Shown: piece by piece, positions 25,254 to 37,282 of the stretch | Layout of the letters: each line of letters begins with the position of its first letter | How positions within the stretch are numbered: the first letter of the stretch is position 1 | Translations under genes and position numbers: made by a program | The notes under the pieces: model-generated | What the model was told of the DNA's origin: nothing | The model's database searches: none | The model's input: the letters and a program-made list of their open reading frames with translations, nothing else | Origin: Phycisphaera sp. | GTDB taxonomy: Bacteria; Planctomycetota; Phycisphaerae; Phycisphaerales; UBA1924 | Length of the DNA: 64,000 bases | Direction: 5' to 3' | Assembly (NCBI GenBank): GCA_025916675.1 | Contig: CP098402.1 | Span: 1,049,205 to 1,113,204, forward strand

Positions 25254-26147
25254 TCAGGGCTTGCTTTCTTGTTCGGATTCGCTCGCGTCGCCGTTCGGTT
25301 CGTCTTCCACCGAGGTCGTGGTGTCGTCCGGGGTTGCTTCGGCCTGCTCGGGGAAGCGTTCTCGTTCCATTTCCAGGATCCAGTCTTCGACGCCCCGGTG
25401 GCGGTAGAGGTCGACCTTGATGCCCTTGCCGGCGTGGGTGGGGTGGTCCTCGGCCAGGTTGAGCACGACGTAGAACTTATGCCACTGGCTCTTGTCGAAC
25501 TCGTCGACCTGGTCGGGCTTGACCTCGATGCCGCCGGGCAGGGTGATGCGCTTGGTGCCGGGATCCCAAGCGTATCGCGTGCCGACGGCACGGAACAGGC
25601 CGTACCCAAAGTAAAGAGCGAGCCCCGTGCCGATCAGGAAGATCGGATACTGGGCCATGATGTCGAAGCGGCTGCGGCGCTTGGGGGCGTTGCTGCGGTC
25701 GACGTCGCCCCAGGTTTCTCGAAGGGTGGCCAGGTGCTCGAAGGCCGAGCCCACGGTGCCTTCCTTCTCGTTCTTGCGCGGGTACTCCGTGTACTTCGAG
25801 TCGAGCATCCCGGCAATGCCCAGCGCGTCGAGCCAGTTGCCGCGGACGTCGGCGAGCGTCGCGGGGTTGCGGTTGTAGTCGGGATTGCCCAGGCGTTCGT
25901 ACTCGTCGACCGGGTCGGGAATGCTCGCGACACCGAGGTTGGCACCGGCCGAGGCACCCGGCGGCGGGCTGTCGAGGAAGTCGAGGTACTCCCACTCGCT
26001 CCACTGGGCGAACCTGACGGCATCAGCGGGGTACCAGACGAACCCGTCCATGAAGCCCCAGGCGCCCAGGGCCGCCACGACAACGATGATGACAACCTGC
26101 TTGATCCAGTAGCGCGGGCTGAGCGAAGCGTTCTGAGTTTCGGCCAT
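25254..26147 (-). CDS. Hypothetical two-TM protein
   Basis: 297 residues from ATG 26147. One helix is near the N-terminus (WIKQVVIIVVVAALGAWGFM) and a second is mid-protein (YPIFLIGTGLALYFGYGLF). Between them is a charged extracytoplasmic domain (YERLGNPDYNRNPATLADVR). After the second helix, a small domain reads YAWDPGTKRITLPGGIEV and HKFYVVLNLAEDHPTHAGK, which looks PH-like (bPH), followed by an acidic tail. No family recognised. Confidence 0.7.
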   Translation of the reverse strand: MAETQNASLSPRYWIKQVVIIVVVAALGAWGFMDGFVWYPADAVRFAQWSEWEYLDFLDSPPPGASAGANLGVASIPDPVDEYERLGNPDYNRNPATLADVRGNWLDALGIAGMLDSKYTEYPRKNEKEGTVGSAFEHLATLRETWGDVDRSNAPKRRSRFDIMAQYPIFLIGTGLALYFGYGLFRAVGTRYAWDPGTKRITLPGGIEVKPDQVDEFDKSQWHKFYVVLNLAEDHPTHAGKGIKVDLYRHRGVEDWILEMERERFPEQAEATPDDTTTSVEDEPNGDASESEQESKP

Positions 26148-26181
26148 GAAGACTCCGTCGAACGGTGGAGCGGGTGGGTAA

Positions 26182-26517
26182 TCAGTGGGTGCCAGCGTCG
26201 GTTTGGTTGGTGTCCAGCGTGTGGAAGGTGTCGTGCCACCATTGCTCGGCCCACGAGCGGCCGAGGGGTGAGTCGGTGAGTTGATCGAAGCCGCCGGCGT
26301 CAACACGGATCGACGGGATGGTCGGGTAGCGGCGGGGGTGGTTGACCGCTCGGTTGAGCCACCGCTCGTGCGTGAGGCGGAAGGCTTCCCCCAGCGAGTA
26401 CGGGCGGACGCGTCTTGGAGCGGGATCGGGCTTCATCTCGTTGGCATTGTACCGATAAAGCGGTGGGTGGTTGGTGCCGGCTGGGGCCTGCTCAGGCCTT
26501 GTCCTGACATCGACCAT
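26182..26517 (-). CDS. Small hypothetical protein
   Basis: 111 residues, 34 bp upstream of the two-TM gene and on the same strand. The part from YSLGEAFRLTHERWLNRAVN to RSWAEQWWHDTFHTL looks like a real small helical protein, and composition is not repeat-like. The true start could be ATG 26517 or the internal Met about 27 residues later. Function unknown. Confidence 0.5.
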   Translation of the reverse strand: MVDVRTRPEQAPAGTNHPPLYRYNANEMKPDPAPRRVRPYSLGEAFRLTHERWLNRAVNHPRRYPTIPSIRVDAGGFDQLTDSPLGRSWAEQWWHDTFHTLDTNQTDAGTH

Positions 26518-26639
26518 ACGGCTAGGGAGCGCCCAGCGGAATGGCGGTTGGCCTTGGTACCAATGGCCGGGCGTCCGGGTTCGGGTGGTCCTGGGCCGTG
26601 CGGGATCGCTCGCCCGAAAATTGTCCGATAACTATCGAA

Positions 26640-28187
26640 TCATGTTCCGTCCACGGCATTGCCGACCCCGGCATCTTCGCACGCGAACCGGGCTGCGGCA
26701 ATGCCGCTGAGAAGCACCTTGGGCACGCCAGCACCAGGATGGACACTACTGCCAGCAAGATACAGGTTTGGAAGGACCTTGGAACGGTTGCCCGGCTTGG
26801 TGAGGCCCTTGAGGCGGCCGTGGGATGCGTGGCCGTAGATCGCGCCGCCGGTGGCGTTGTATGTGTGCTCGATCTGGGGTGGGGTGAGGTATCGCTCTAC
26901 GGCGATATGGCTTTCGATATCTTCCATGCCCAGGCGCTTGAGCTTCTCGATGACGATCTGCCGGTAGTTGGTGAGCGTCGAGCCGGGCTTGCCACCGCGT
27001 TGCAGCCACCGATGCTCGTCAGAAAGGGCTGGAGTGTGGACGAGGATCGAGAGCGACTCGCAGCCATCGGGAGCCTGTGAGGCGTCCGTGCGCGAGGGGG
27101 CGGTGATGTGGAGCGTCGGATCGCGAGCAGGGATGCCCGTGCGATAGATGTCGTCATACTCCTCGCGACTGTCTCGGGAGAGCACGAAATTGTGGTGGGC
27201 GAGCTGGTCGTATTGCGTGCGCAACCCCAGGTGGAGCACGAATGCGCTGCAGGATGGTTGGAAGTTTGCCGCGATGCGGCGGTGTTCGAGTGCGGCACCA
27301 TCGGTGCCCTTGAGCAACTCGCCGTAGGTCCGCCGCACGTCACAGTTTGAAACGACACCCGCGGCCATGATCTCGCGGCCGTCGTCGAGCTTGACGGCGG
27401 TGGCGCGACCACCTTCGGCGAGGATCCTGGTCACGCGGCGGCCCATGACGCGCTGGACGCCAAGTTCATCAGCGATGCGTCCGAGCGCGCGGGCGACCAT
27501 GTGCGTGCCGCCCATGGGGTACCAGCAGCCGTGGTCGAGCTGGGCCGCAGCCAGGTGGCATAAGGTGGCGGGGGCGATGGAGTGATCTGAGCCGGTGGCA
27601 TGCAGGAAGCATTCGCACACCCGGCCGATGTGCGGCTCGGGGATCATCTTGCGGATCGTTGCGCCAGCGGTGGAATAGAGGCGTAGGGCCAGCAAGTGCT
27701 TGATGTTCGTGCCGGGGCCGAAGGCGTGCTGCTCGTTAAGTTCGTGAGCGCGCTGGCTGAACTGGTAGAAGTCGAGGAAGTTCTGGCCGGGCTTCGTATT
27801 GGGGAACTGGGTGTCGATCTCGCGTGCGAACTGGTGGGGATCGCGGTGCAGATCGATGCGGGCGCCGTCGTCGAAGAAGCAACGCGATTGGGGATCGAGT
27901 TCAACCAGGTCGAGATAGTCCGAGGCATCGCGACCGGTGCGTTCGATGATGCCTTTGAGCACATGGGGCATCGTGATGGTGGTCGGGACCGTATCGAAGG
28001 TGTAGCCATCGGCTTCGATCGCGGCTGCCATGCCGCCGAGGTAGGGGTTGGCTTCGACGATGGTGACCGGGATGTCCTTGTAGGCGAGTTCGATGGCGGC
28101 GGCGAGCCCCCCGAGCCCGCCGCCGATGATGACCATGCCGCCGTCGTGGAAGCTATCGCCCGACCGATGTGGCGCTGTCGTGGTCAA
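26640..28187 (-). CDS. CrtI-family FAD-dependent desaturase/oxidoreductase
   Basis: The FAD-binding Rossmann motif is MVIIGGGLGGLAAAIELA, and the C-terminal dinucleotide motif is NLYLAGSSVHPGAGVPKVLL, both typical of phytoene/carotenoid desaturases (CrtI/CrtN/CrtD). YPMGGTHMVARALGRIADEL is also family-typical. As the longest frame it starts at TTG 28187, overlapping the TolC stop by 4 bp; ATG 28136, just before the FAD motif, is the alternative. No phytoene/squalene synthase gene lies nearby, so substrate (C30 or C40 carotenoid, or another polyene) cannot be assigned. Confidence 0.88.
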   Translation of the reverse strand: MTTTAPHRSGDSFHDGGMVIIGGGLGGLAAAIELAYKDIPVTIVEANPYLGGMAAAIEADGYTFDTVPTTITMPHVLKGIIERTGRDASDYLDLVELDPQSRCFFDDGARIDLHRDPHQFAREIDTQFPNTKPGQNFLDFYQFSQRAHELNEQHAFGPGTNIKHLLALRLYSTAGATIRKMIPEPHIGRVCECFLHATGSDHSIAPATLCHLAAAQLDHGCWYPMGGTHMVARALGRIADELGVQRVMGRRVTRILAEGGRATAVKLDDGREIMAAGVVSNCDVRRTYGELLKGTDGAALEHRRIAANFQPSCSAFVLHLGLRTQYDQLAHHNFVLSRDSREEYDDIYRTGIPARDPTLHITAPSRTDASQAPDGCESLSILVHTPALSDEHRWLQRGGKPGSTLTNYRQIVIEKLKRLGMEDIESHIAVERYLTPPQIEHTYNATGGAIYGHASHGRLKGLTKPGNRSKVLPNLYLAGSSVHPGAGVPKVLLSGIAAARFACEDAGVGNAVDGT

Positions 28188-30004
28188 GGCTCGGTGATGT
28201 TGCCCATGCCGGGAAGGGGCAGGAGTTGGCCGTTGCGGCCGACGCGGAGCTGGCCCGTGTCGCGGAGGTATCGCAGGATGGCCACGCGCAGGTCGGTGAG
28301 TGCCGCGTCGCGTGCGTTGCGGGCGTCGAGAAGCTCGGCCTGCGTGTCAACGAATTCCTGGGGGGTGATCTCGTCCTTGCGGATTTCCTGCTCTTCGAGT
28401 CGCAACTCGTTGATGCGGACCTGGCGCTCGGACAGGATGAGCTGGAAGCGGGCGACCTCGATGCTGCGCAGGCGGCTTCGCGCATCGACGACGACCTGAT
28501 CGCGTGACCGCTCGAAGTTTCGGACCGAGCGCTCGAGGGCGATCTGGCTGGAGCGCAGGCCGAGGCGTTCGATCTCGCGGTCGAGCGGCAGGCTGAAACG
28601 CATGCCCGCCAGATAGCGCATGCTGTCGGGGTCGAAGGCCAGGCCACCCTCGCGTTCGTCCGGATCGGTGGGCAGGCCGACTTCGGCGAAGGCGTCGAGG
28701 TCGGGCAGCAGGTCGTTGCGGCTGTTCGACACGCTCCGGCGGGCGTCGAGCACGCGGTCTCGGGTGGTCTGGAGGTCGAGGCGATAGAGCAGTGCGAGTT
28801 GGGCAGCCTCCACGGGCGTGGCGACCGGGTCGTTGAGTTCCAGCGTGAGCGGCGCGAGGGCCACGGGCGTCGTCGGGTCGAGCCCGAGGCGGATCTTGAA
28901 GCTGTCGAGCGAGACGACGTAGTTCTCGAAAGCGCCCTGGAGGCGGTTGTTGGCGCTCAGCACGCTGCTCTCGGTGATGGAGAGCTCGAAGAGCGCGATC
29001 TCGCCGGCCTTCTGGCGTTCGATCTGGCGTTCGAGCGTCTTGCGGAGGCTCTCGAGCTGTTGCTGCTGGTTGCGGATGCTCGCGGCGGTTTGCAGCAGAT
29101 TGAAGTACTGCGAGGCGATGTCGACCATGTAGCTGCGGCGGAAGGCCTCGAACTCTCGGGCGGCGTACACGAGGTCGCGTTCGGCCTGGATGAGGCTCTC
29201 GCGCGCCACCGAGCCCGCGCCGCGGAGCAGGGGGATGTTGCCTTCTAATACGAGCTGGGACGACTGGCGGTAGTCCTCGGTGGCGCTCGATCGGAGCTGT
29301 TCGGTGGCGTTGACGATCCATCGGGCCGCGACGTCGCCGCCGCTGGGCAGGCGCTGGGTGAGGCGGAGCTCGTTGATGAGCGTGGCGGCGCTGTCGAACG
29401 CGCCGTCGTCGCCCTGGCCGGCGACCTGGAGCGTGGTGTCGTTGAAGAACCGCGGGCCCCAGAGGTGGCGCTCGCGCAGCAGCGCGATGGCCGAGAGGAT
29501 GTAGTCCTCCTGGGCGTCGAGGAACTCGCGGCCCGTGGCCTGGCTCTGGGCGAGGACGGCGGCCAGGTCGAGCACGACGACGTCGTCGGGGATTGGTGGC
29601 GGGGCGGTCGATTCCTCGCCGTCGCCTTGCTCATTGGAGTATCCCGCGGGCGAGCCGAGTATGCTCGAGTAGTCGGCGTAGTAGGCGTTGAGGCGTTCCT
29701 CGACCGAGGCCGCTTCCAGCCCGGCGGCCTCGGCCTTCACGTAGAACAACTCGCCAGCGTCGGGGTTGCGCGTGTCGGGAGACTTGTCGAGTTGGGCGCT
29801 GCGGGCCTCGTCGTCGACAGGTCCCGTGCGGAAGCGACGGTCGGCCGGCGCGGCGTCGGCACCCAGGACGGCCGACTGGTCGAGCACGAGCCTGTCGATA
29901 TGCCGATCGATCCGATCCATGCCCCCGCAGCCGGCCAGGAGCACGAGCGCGGCGGCGCTGGGCAGTGCGAGAAACCGAGTTCGTCCGTGGCGGCGTTGTG
30001 GCAT
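28184..30004 (-). CDS. TolC-family outer-membrane efflux lipoprotein
   Basis: 606 residues from ATG 30004. The lipoprotein signal is AALVLLAGCGG. The protein is dominated by long amphipathic helices typical of outer-membrane efflux proteins (IASQYFNLLQTAASIRNQQQ; ISSs-like FELSITESSVLSANNRLQGA). Two OEP repeats are present (about residues 140-360 and 380-590). It would form the outer-membrane channel of a tripartite exporter, but no RND or MFP partner is adjacent. The stop overlaps the start of the CrtI-type gene. Confidence 0.88.
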   Translation of the reverse strand: MPQRRHGRTRFLALPSAAALVLLAGCGGMDRIDRHIDRLVLDQSAVLGADAAPADRRFRTGPVDDEARSAQLDKSPDTRNPDAGELFYVKAEAAGLEAASVEERLNAYYADYSSILGSPAGYSNEQGDGEESTAPPPIPDDVVVLDLAAVLAQSQATGREFLDAQEDYILSAIALLRERHLWGPRFFNDTTLQVAGQGDDGAFDSAATLINELRLTQRLPSGGDVAARWIVNATEQLRSSATEDYRQSSQLVLEGNIPLLRGAGSVARESLIQAERDLVYAAREFEAFRRSYMVDIASQYFNLLQTAASIRNQQQQLESLRKTLERQIERQKAGEIALFELSITESSVLSANNRLQGAFENYVVSLDSFKIRLGLDPTTPVALAPLTLELNDPVATPVEAAQLALLYRLDLQTTRDRVLDARRSVSNSRNDLLPDLDAFAEVGLPTDPDEREGGLAFDPDSMRYLAGMRFSLPLDREIERLGLRSSQIALERSVRNFERSRDQVVVDARSRLRSIEVARFQLILSERQVRINELRLEEQEIRKDEITPQEFVDTQAELLDARNARDAALTDLRVAILRYLRDTGQLRVGRNGQLLPLPGMGNITEP

Positions 30005-30121
30005 GTGCGGCGATGGTACGGCCAAGGGCGGGCGAGGTTGCGAACGAGTAGGGATGGCGGAAGTCCGACGCGGAATGCCTCGGTGAAAGACGCGAGGATG
30101 CGCGCGGTTTGCTGGCCATTC

Positions 30122-30139
30122 GCGTTCGTGCGGTCTAAT
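30122..30139 (+). promoter_or_regulatory. GCGTTCG-CGGTCTAAT motif upstream of the GH35-like gene
   Basis: GCGTTCG (30122-30128) is followed 2 bp later by CGGTCTAAT (30131-30139), about 108 bp before the GH35-like start. The same two words occur at 36672-36691 ahead of the ECF sigma gene. It may be a shared promoter element, but this rests on two occurrences only. Confidence 0.25.
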
Positions 30140-30246
30140 ATCTCGGTTCATCCGATTTTTGGAGTTTTGTTTGGTATTTGCATGGCCAATGTGCCAGGAA
30201 GCCAGCAAGAGCCAGCCGCCGGTCGTCCCACAGGAGCCCAGCCGAT

Positions 30247-33033
30247 ATGCCCACAGTCACCTTCGATAGCCGCAGTTTCATGCTCGATGGCCGGCGGATC
30301 TGGATCGTCGGTGGGACGGTCTCGTACGCCCACACGCCGCGGGCGCAGTGGGCCGACCGGCTGCACGCGGCCAAGCTGGCCGGGCTGAACACGGTGATGG
30401 TTCCGCTGCTGTGGTCTCGCCACGAGCCGCTGCCCGGGCAGTTCGACTTCACCGGCGACGCCGACCTCCGAGCGTTCGTGGAGCTGGCGCACGAGGCCGG
30501 GCTGTACGTGATCTTGCGGATGGGCCCGGTGCTGGGCGACGACCACGACTTCGGCGGGCTGCCGACGTGGCTGACCCAGTTGCCGGCGCACGAGCTGCGG
30601 TCGAACAGCGGGCCGTTCCTCGAGGCGTGCTCTCGGTACGTCAGCGCGGTAGCCGACCAGATTCGAGATCTGCAGATCAACGCGGCAGGCAAGGGCGGCC
30701 CCATCTTGCTGGTGCAGAACGAGCACCAGTGGACGTGCGGCGACGGCGATCTGGCTCCGAAGTATCTGGGCGAGCTTTACCGCTACATCCGCGAGGCCGG
30801 CCTGAGCGTGCCGATCATCAACGCGAATAACTTGTGGGCCGGCGAGGAGGCCGAGATCGACTGCTGGGTGGGCAGCGAGGACCTGCTCGCCTCGCTCCGC
30901 CAGCTCTCCGAGATCCGGCCCGATCGGCCGCGCATGGTGCTCGACCTGGCCGTTGGAGATCCGCCCACATGGGGGCAGAAGCCCGAGCCGCAGGACGGCC
31001 CGGCGCTGCTGCATCGGATCGTCGAGATCCTCGCGGGTGCGGGGCAGTTCACGCTGGCGCGGTTCGCGCCGGGCAACCACCTGGGCTTCTCGGCCGGGCG
31101 TTTGGCCAACCGAGTGGACTCGTACGCGGCGACCGACCGTGGCGGGCTGGTCGACGCCGCCGGGCGCGCGACGCCGGCGATGCTCGTGGCGCGGCGGGCG
31201 TGCCAGTTTGCCAGTTCGTTCGCGCGGGTGCTGGCCCACCTGAACCCCGAGCTTCGGCCCATGGTCGTGCATCCGGGCGAGCCGCCGCGCGATGCCAAGG
31301 GTCAGGTCTCGATCGTGCAGCTCAACGGCTCGCAGGGCGGCGTGGCGCTGGTGTTCGATCTCGGCCGTGTCGGTGGCTCGTCGAGCAAGACCAAGGCATC
31401 CTGCACGCTGCTGCTGGCCGATGGCACGACGCTGCCGGTGAGCCTGGGTGAGCAGGGCGTGGCATGGCTGCTGCACAACATCAAGCTGACCAGCAAGCAC
31501 ACGCTCGATTACACCAACCTGAGCGTCTTGACGAGCTCCGGCTCGATGCTGGTGGCCTTCGGGCCCGCAGCCAGCGAGGGCATCGTGTGCGTCAACGGTT
31601 CGCCGCTGCACGTCACCGTGCCGCGCGGCAAGAGCCCGCAGGCGCTCGAGCACGAGGGCGTGCTGGTCATCGTGTGCAACGAGCAGCAGGTTGACGAGTG
31701 CTTCGTGCATGATGGTAAGGCGTACTTCGGCCTGGCGGGCGTGAAGGCCGACGGCTCGCCCATCGCGCTGCCCGGCTTGAAGACCTACATGAGCGTCGAG
31801 ACCGACGGCACGATCAAGACGCACACGCTCGAAGCTCCAAAGAAGGCACCCAAGCGCATCGCGCTCGACTGGTCGAGCGCCGACACCGAGGACTATTGCA
31901 CGGGCGAGAGCGCCAAGTACGCCAGCATCGACGGGCCCGCCGACCTGGCGACGCTCGGTGCGCCCTCGGGCTATGGCTGGTACCGCGTGACGGGCAAGCT
32001 GAGCGGCGACAAGGCCAAGCTGGCCTTTCCCGAGGCGGCCGATCGCCAGCACGTGTTCCTTGAGGGCAAGCCGCTCGGGCTGGCCGGCTTCGGCCCGGGC
32101 GCCAGCGACCGCGTCGACGCGAAGCTGCCCAAGGCCGACACGTCGATGGTCATCCTGGCCGAGAATCTGGGCCGGGCGGCGGCGGGCATCCTCTTCGGCG
32201 AGCGCAAGGGTGTGTTCGGGCACGTGTTCGAGGTCGAGCCGCTCGAGCTCGATGGCCCGGTGGTCGAGCAGCACACGCCCACCGATTTGCTGGCGTTCCG
32301 CAGCCCGATGTGGCTGGTTCACCAGAACGACCACACCGCGCCCTTCCGCTTCGTGTGGACGTTCACGCACCGACGCAAGAGCCCGCTGTTCTTGTCGATC
32401 AACGGCGGTCTGGGGCGCGGGCTGCTGCTCATTAACGACGAGCCCATCGCGTGCTTCGACGACGCGGGCTTTACGGGCCTGAGGCTCGAGCCCGAGGAGA
32501 TCAAGCGCGGCGTGAACGTGATGCACCTGGCGCTGCACGACGACGGCGTCGTCGGCCCGCAGACCGCCGAGCAGGGCGAAGAGATGCTCGCGACCATCGC
32601 TGCGGCGATGCACATCGACGAGGGCACCAACGAGGTGAGCGGCAAGGCCGATTGGGCCTTCGCCAAGTGGGAGAAGCCCGCCCCGAGCGCGTACGAGCCG
32701 GTGGCCAAGGCCAACATGAAGGCCCAGGCCGGCCCCACGTGGTGGAAGAGCGCATTCGAGTCGGTCGGACCGGGCGGCACGGACCTGCCGCTGATGCTCG
32801 ACCTGACCGGCATGACCAAGGGCCAGGCTTACATCAACGGCCAGCACCTGGGCCGGTACTTCGTGGCCACTGCCGACAAGAAGCCGACTGGTAACGAGCA
32901 CACGATGGTGGTGCCCGCGAGCTGGCTGAAGAAGGGCAAGCAGAATGAGTTGGCGCTGTTCGACGAGCACGGGGCTGCTCCGGCGAAGGTGAAGCTGGCC
33001 TACGACGCGAGCGGTGCGGTGCTGGTTGGTTAG
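30247..33033 (+). CDS. GH35-like (beta-galactosidase family) protein, catalytic nucleophile position altered
   Basis: 928 residues from ATG 30247 with AGGAG upstream. The N-terminal TIM barrel matches GH35: FMLDGRRIWIVGGTVSYAHT, WADRLHAAKLAGLNTV, SRHEPLPGQFDFTGDADL, GLYVILRMGPVLGDDHDFGG. The acid/base Glu appears at E159 in VQNEHQ (usual NEYG). In the nucleophile stretch the sequence is PRMVLDLAVGDPPTWG, aligning D233 with the Glu of the usual E-W-x-G-W-F. Beta-sandwich domains follow. There is no signal peptide, so it is cytoplasmic or non-classically exported. Activity as a galactosidase is doubtful. Confidence 0.8.
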   Translation: MPTVTFDSRSFMLDGRRIWIVGGTVSYAHTPRAQWADRLHAAKLAGLNTVMVPLLWSRHEPLPGQFDFTGDADLRAFVELAHEAGLYVILRMGPVLGDDHDFGGLPTWLTQLPAHELRSNSGPFLEACSRYVSAVADQIRDLQINAAGKGGPILLVQNEHQWTCGDGDLAPKYLGELYRYIREAGLSVPIINANNLWAGEEAEIDCWVGSEDLLASLRQLSEIRPDRPRMVLDLAVGDPPTWGQKPEPQDGPALLHRIVEILAGAGQFTLARFAPGNHLGFSAGRLANRVDSYAATDRGGLVDAAGRATPAMLVARRACQFASSFARVLAHLNPELRPMVVHPGEPPRDAKGQVSIVQLNGSQGGVALVFDLGRVGGSSSKTKASCTLLLADGTTLPVSLGEQGVAWLLHNIKLTSKHTLDYTNLSVLTSSGSMLVAFGPAASEGIVCVNGSPLHVTVPRGKSPQALEHEGVLVIVCNEQQVDECFVHDGKAYFGLAGVKADGSPIALPGLKTYMSVETDGTIKTHTLEAPKKAPKRIALDWSSADTEDYCTGESAKYASIDGPADLATLGAPSGYGWYRVTGKLSGDKAKLAFPEAADRQHVFLEGKPLGLAGFGPGASDRVDAKLPKADTSMVILAENLGRAAAGILFGERKGVFGHVFEVEPLELDGPVVEQHTPTDLLAFRSPMWLVHQNDHTAPFRFVWTFTHRRKSPLFLSINGGLGRGLLLINDEPIACFDDAGFTGLRLEPEEIKRGVNVMHLALHDDGVVGPQTAEQGEEMLATIAAAMHIDEGTNEVSGKADWAFAKWEKPAPSAYEPVAKANMKAQAGPTWWKSAFESVGPGGTDLPLMLDLTGMTKGQAYINGQHLGRYFVATADKKPTGNEHTMVVPASWLKKGKQNELALFDEHGAAPAKVKLAYDASGAVLVG

Positions 33034-33221
33034 GTAGAGGCAATGGGCGGTAGGGTGTAGGGAAGGGTGACAGCGTTCAGCGAGCCCGCACGCGTCTCGA
33101 TATTGGAATCTCTACTCCACGTGTCCCCGCTCGCGGGCCATTTGCATCAAGCCGTGCTTCGCCGGCTCCCTTGGACTCGGTGGCGGACTCGTGCGCGGTT
33201 CCTCGTGCGTGGTGGTTCGTA

Positions 33222-33974
33222 TTACCCACGATCCATCGCCGCGAGGGTCTCCTGCGCGAGCGCCGAGGCCCGCTCGATGCAGTCGATGGCCTCATCGTCG
33301 ACGGCATCGGCGGCGGCCGACCAGGCGCGGTTGATCTGGCGTTCCATCGCGGCAAAGCGGTCCATAATGGCGGCGTAGCCCGACAGGCCGTGCTTGGAGA
33401 CGAGCCGCTCGCGACCGTCGACGAAGGCGGGCACGTGGACCGACTGGGTCTCGCCAAAGCGTTCGATGATGGCCGCTTCTCGGTCTTGCTCGGTAGTCAT
33501 GTGTGGCAGGTCGCGGCGGAGGCCCTCGATGGTATCGATGATGGCCGCCAGCGCGCCCTCGGGCGAGCTCTCATCGGCGGTGGCGTCCTCGCGCGAGGCA
33601 GCCAGGCGCTTGCGTGTGTCCACGCGGACCAGCGCCGCACCCACGAGCAGGCCGGCGGCGGCCAGCAGGAACCACCACCTGCCACTCCAGCGTGCGAAAG
33701 AGAACTCCTTGACGCGGACACGATCGACGTTCGCGGCGCGTAGCTCGGCCAGCAGCTCGGGTGTGAGTTCGGTGTCGGGTGCGGCGATGGGTTCGCCGGG
33801 CGCGGCGGGGTCTTCTGGTGGTTCTTCGGGCGTCGTCTTGCCGGCGGGCGCGTTGAGCGTGAGGCCGATGAGTTGCTCATCGGGCAGGTCGAGCCGCGGC
33901 AGGTAGGCCGTGGGCGCGATGGCGACGCCTAAGACGAGTGCGGCGGTCATGATCAGGAAGCCGAGTAACTTCAT
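33222..33974 (-). CDS. Hypothetical two-TM protein linked to OPT transporter
   Basis: 250 residues. The N-terminal helix (FLIMTAALVLGVAIAPTAYL) and a second helix at about 95-118 (WWFLLAAAGLLVGAALVRVD) flank a proline/glutamate-rich extracytoplasmic loop. The C-terminal cytoplasmic part is helical (DRFAAMERQINRAWSAAADA). It begins 12 bp after the OPT transporter stop, so it may be an accessory subunit. No family recognised. Confidence 0.7.
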   Translation of the reverse strand: MKLLGFLIMTAALVLGVAIAPTAYLPRLDLPDEQLIGLTLNAPAGKTTPEEPPEDPAAPGEPIAAPDTELTPELLAELRAANVDRVRVKEFSFARWSGRWWFLLAAAGLLVGAALVRVDTRKRLAASREDATADESSPEGALAAIIDTIEGLRRDLPHMTTEQDREAAIIERFGETQSVHVPAFVDGRERLVSKHGLSGYAAIMDRFAAMERQINRAWSAAADAVDDEAIDCIERASALAQETLAAMDRG

Positions 33975-33986
33975 GGTTCTGCTCCC

Positions 33987-36563
<2,577 letters not shown>

Positions 36564-36671
36564 GGATCGCCTCCCACAAGGACCACGCCAAACATATGGC
36601 GGCCGGGGCGTCGGGTCATCCCGAATCCGATGCTTCGCAGAATGATTTTCTTTCCCGGCGGCAAACCGAGG

Positions 36672-36691
36672 GCGTTCGCGAGCGGTCTAAT
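36672..36691 (+). promoter_or_regulatory. Candidate ECF-type promoter motif ahead of sigma factor
   Basis: GCGTTCG (36672-36678) and CGGTCTAAT (36683-36691) end 36 bp before the sigma factor GTG. The GTCTAA part resembles the -10 region of some ECF promoters, so autoregulation is possible. The same words occur at 30122-30139. Confidence 0.3.
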
Positions 36692-36727
36692 CGTGGAGAC
36701 GGTCCTTGTTGCACGTTGAGATCCGAT

Positions 36728-37282
36728 GTGGAAGCAGCACAACGCCAACCCGCGATCGAGTCCGCCTCCGATGAGGCCTTGTTGTCACGATTCGCTCGGT
36801 CTGGTGCTCGGCCGGCACTGGAAGAACTCGCCGGCCGCCACGAGCACCGGCTGCTTGGCTTGGCTCTTGGCCTGTGCAACGGGCGTGAGGACCTGGCCCG
36901 CGAAGCCGTGCAGGAGACCTGGGTGCGTGTGATCCGGCACGCGGGGACGTTCAGGGGCAAGAGCAGCTTCGCGACGTGGGTGTATCGGATCGCGGTGCAT
37001 CGGTGCCGGGACGTGATGGCCAAGGAACGGGCGGTAGCCCGGCGGGCGAGGCGTGCGAGCGAGGGGTTGCCGGGTGGTGGTTCTGCTACCGACCTGGATT
37101 GGGCGCGGGGCGTTGTTGGTGGCCTGCCCCAGCGTGAACGCGAGGTCGTGCTGCTGTGCCACATGCGTGGTATGACGCACGAGCAGGCGGCGGCGGTGCT
37201 GGGCATCCCGCCGGGCACGCTCAAGACGCGGATGACCAGGGCAATGAAGCGGCTGCGGGAGACGATGGGAGGCGACGCGTGA
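36728..37282 (+). CDS. ECF-type RNA polymerase sigma factor
   Basis: About 184 residues from GTG 36728 (a TTG at 36716 is an alternative). The sigma-2 region has EDLAREAVQETWVRVIRHAG and SSFATWVYRIAVHRCRDVMA. The sigma-4 region has LPQREREVVLLCHMRGMTHE and AAAVLGIPPGTLKTRMTRAM. The small two-domain form is typical of extracytoplasmic-function sigma factors. The stop overlaps the start of the DUF4349 membrane protein, its likely regulatory partner. Confidence 0.92.
   Translation: MEAAQRQPAIESASDEALLSRFARSGARPALEELAGRHEHRLLGLALGLCNGREDLAREAVQETWVRVIRHAGTFRGKSSFATWVYRIAVHRCRDVMAKERAVARRARRASEGLPGGGSATDLDWARGVVGGLPQREREVVLLCHMRGMTHEQAAAVLGIPPGTLKTRMTRAMKRLRETMGGDA

Noticed and set aside
30148-32970. 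940-codon minus-strand open frame opposite the GH35-like gene
   Set aside because: Antisense shadow. The plus strand shows clear GH35 motifs and a Shine-Dalgarno.
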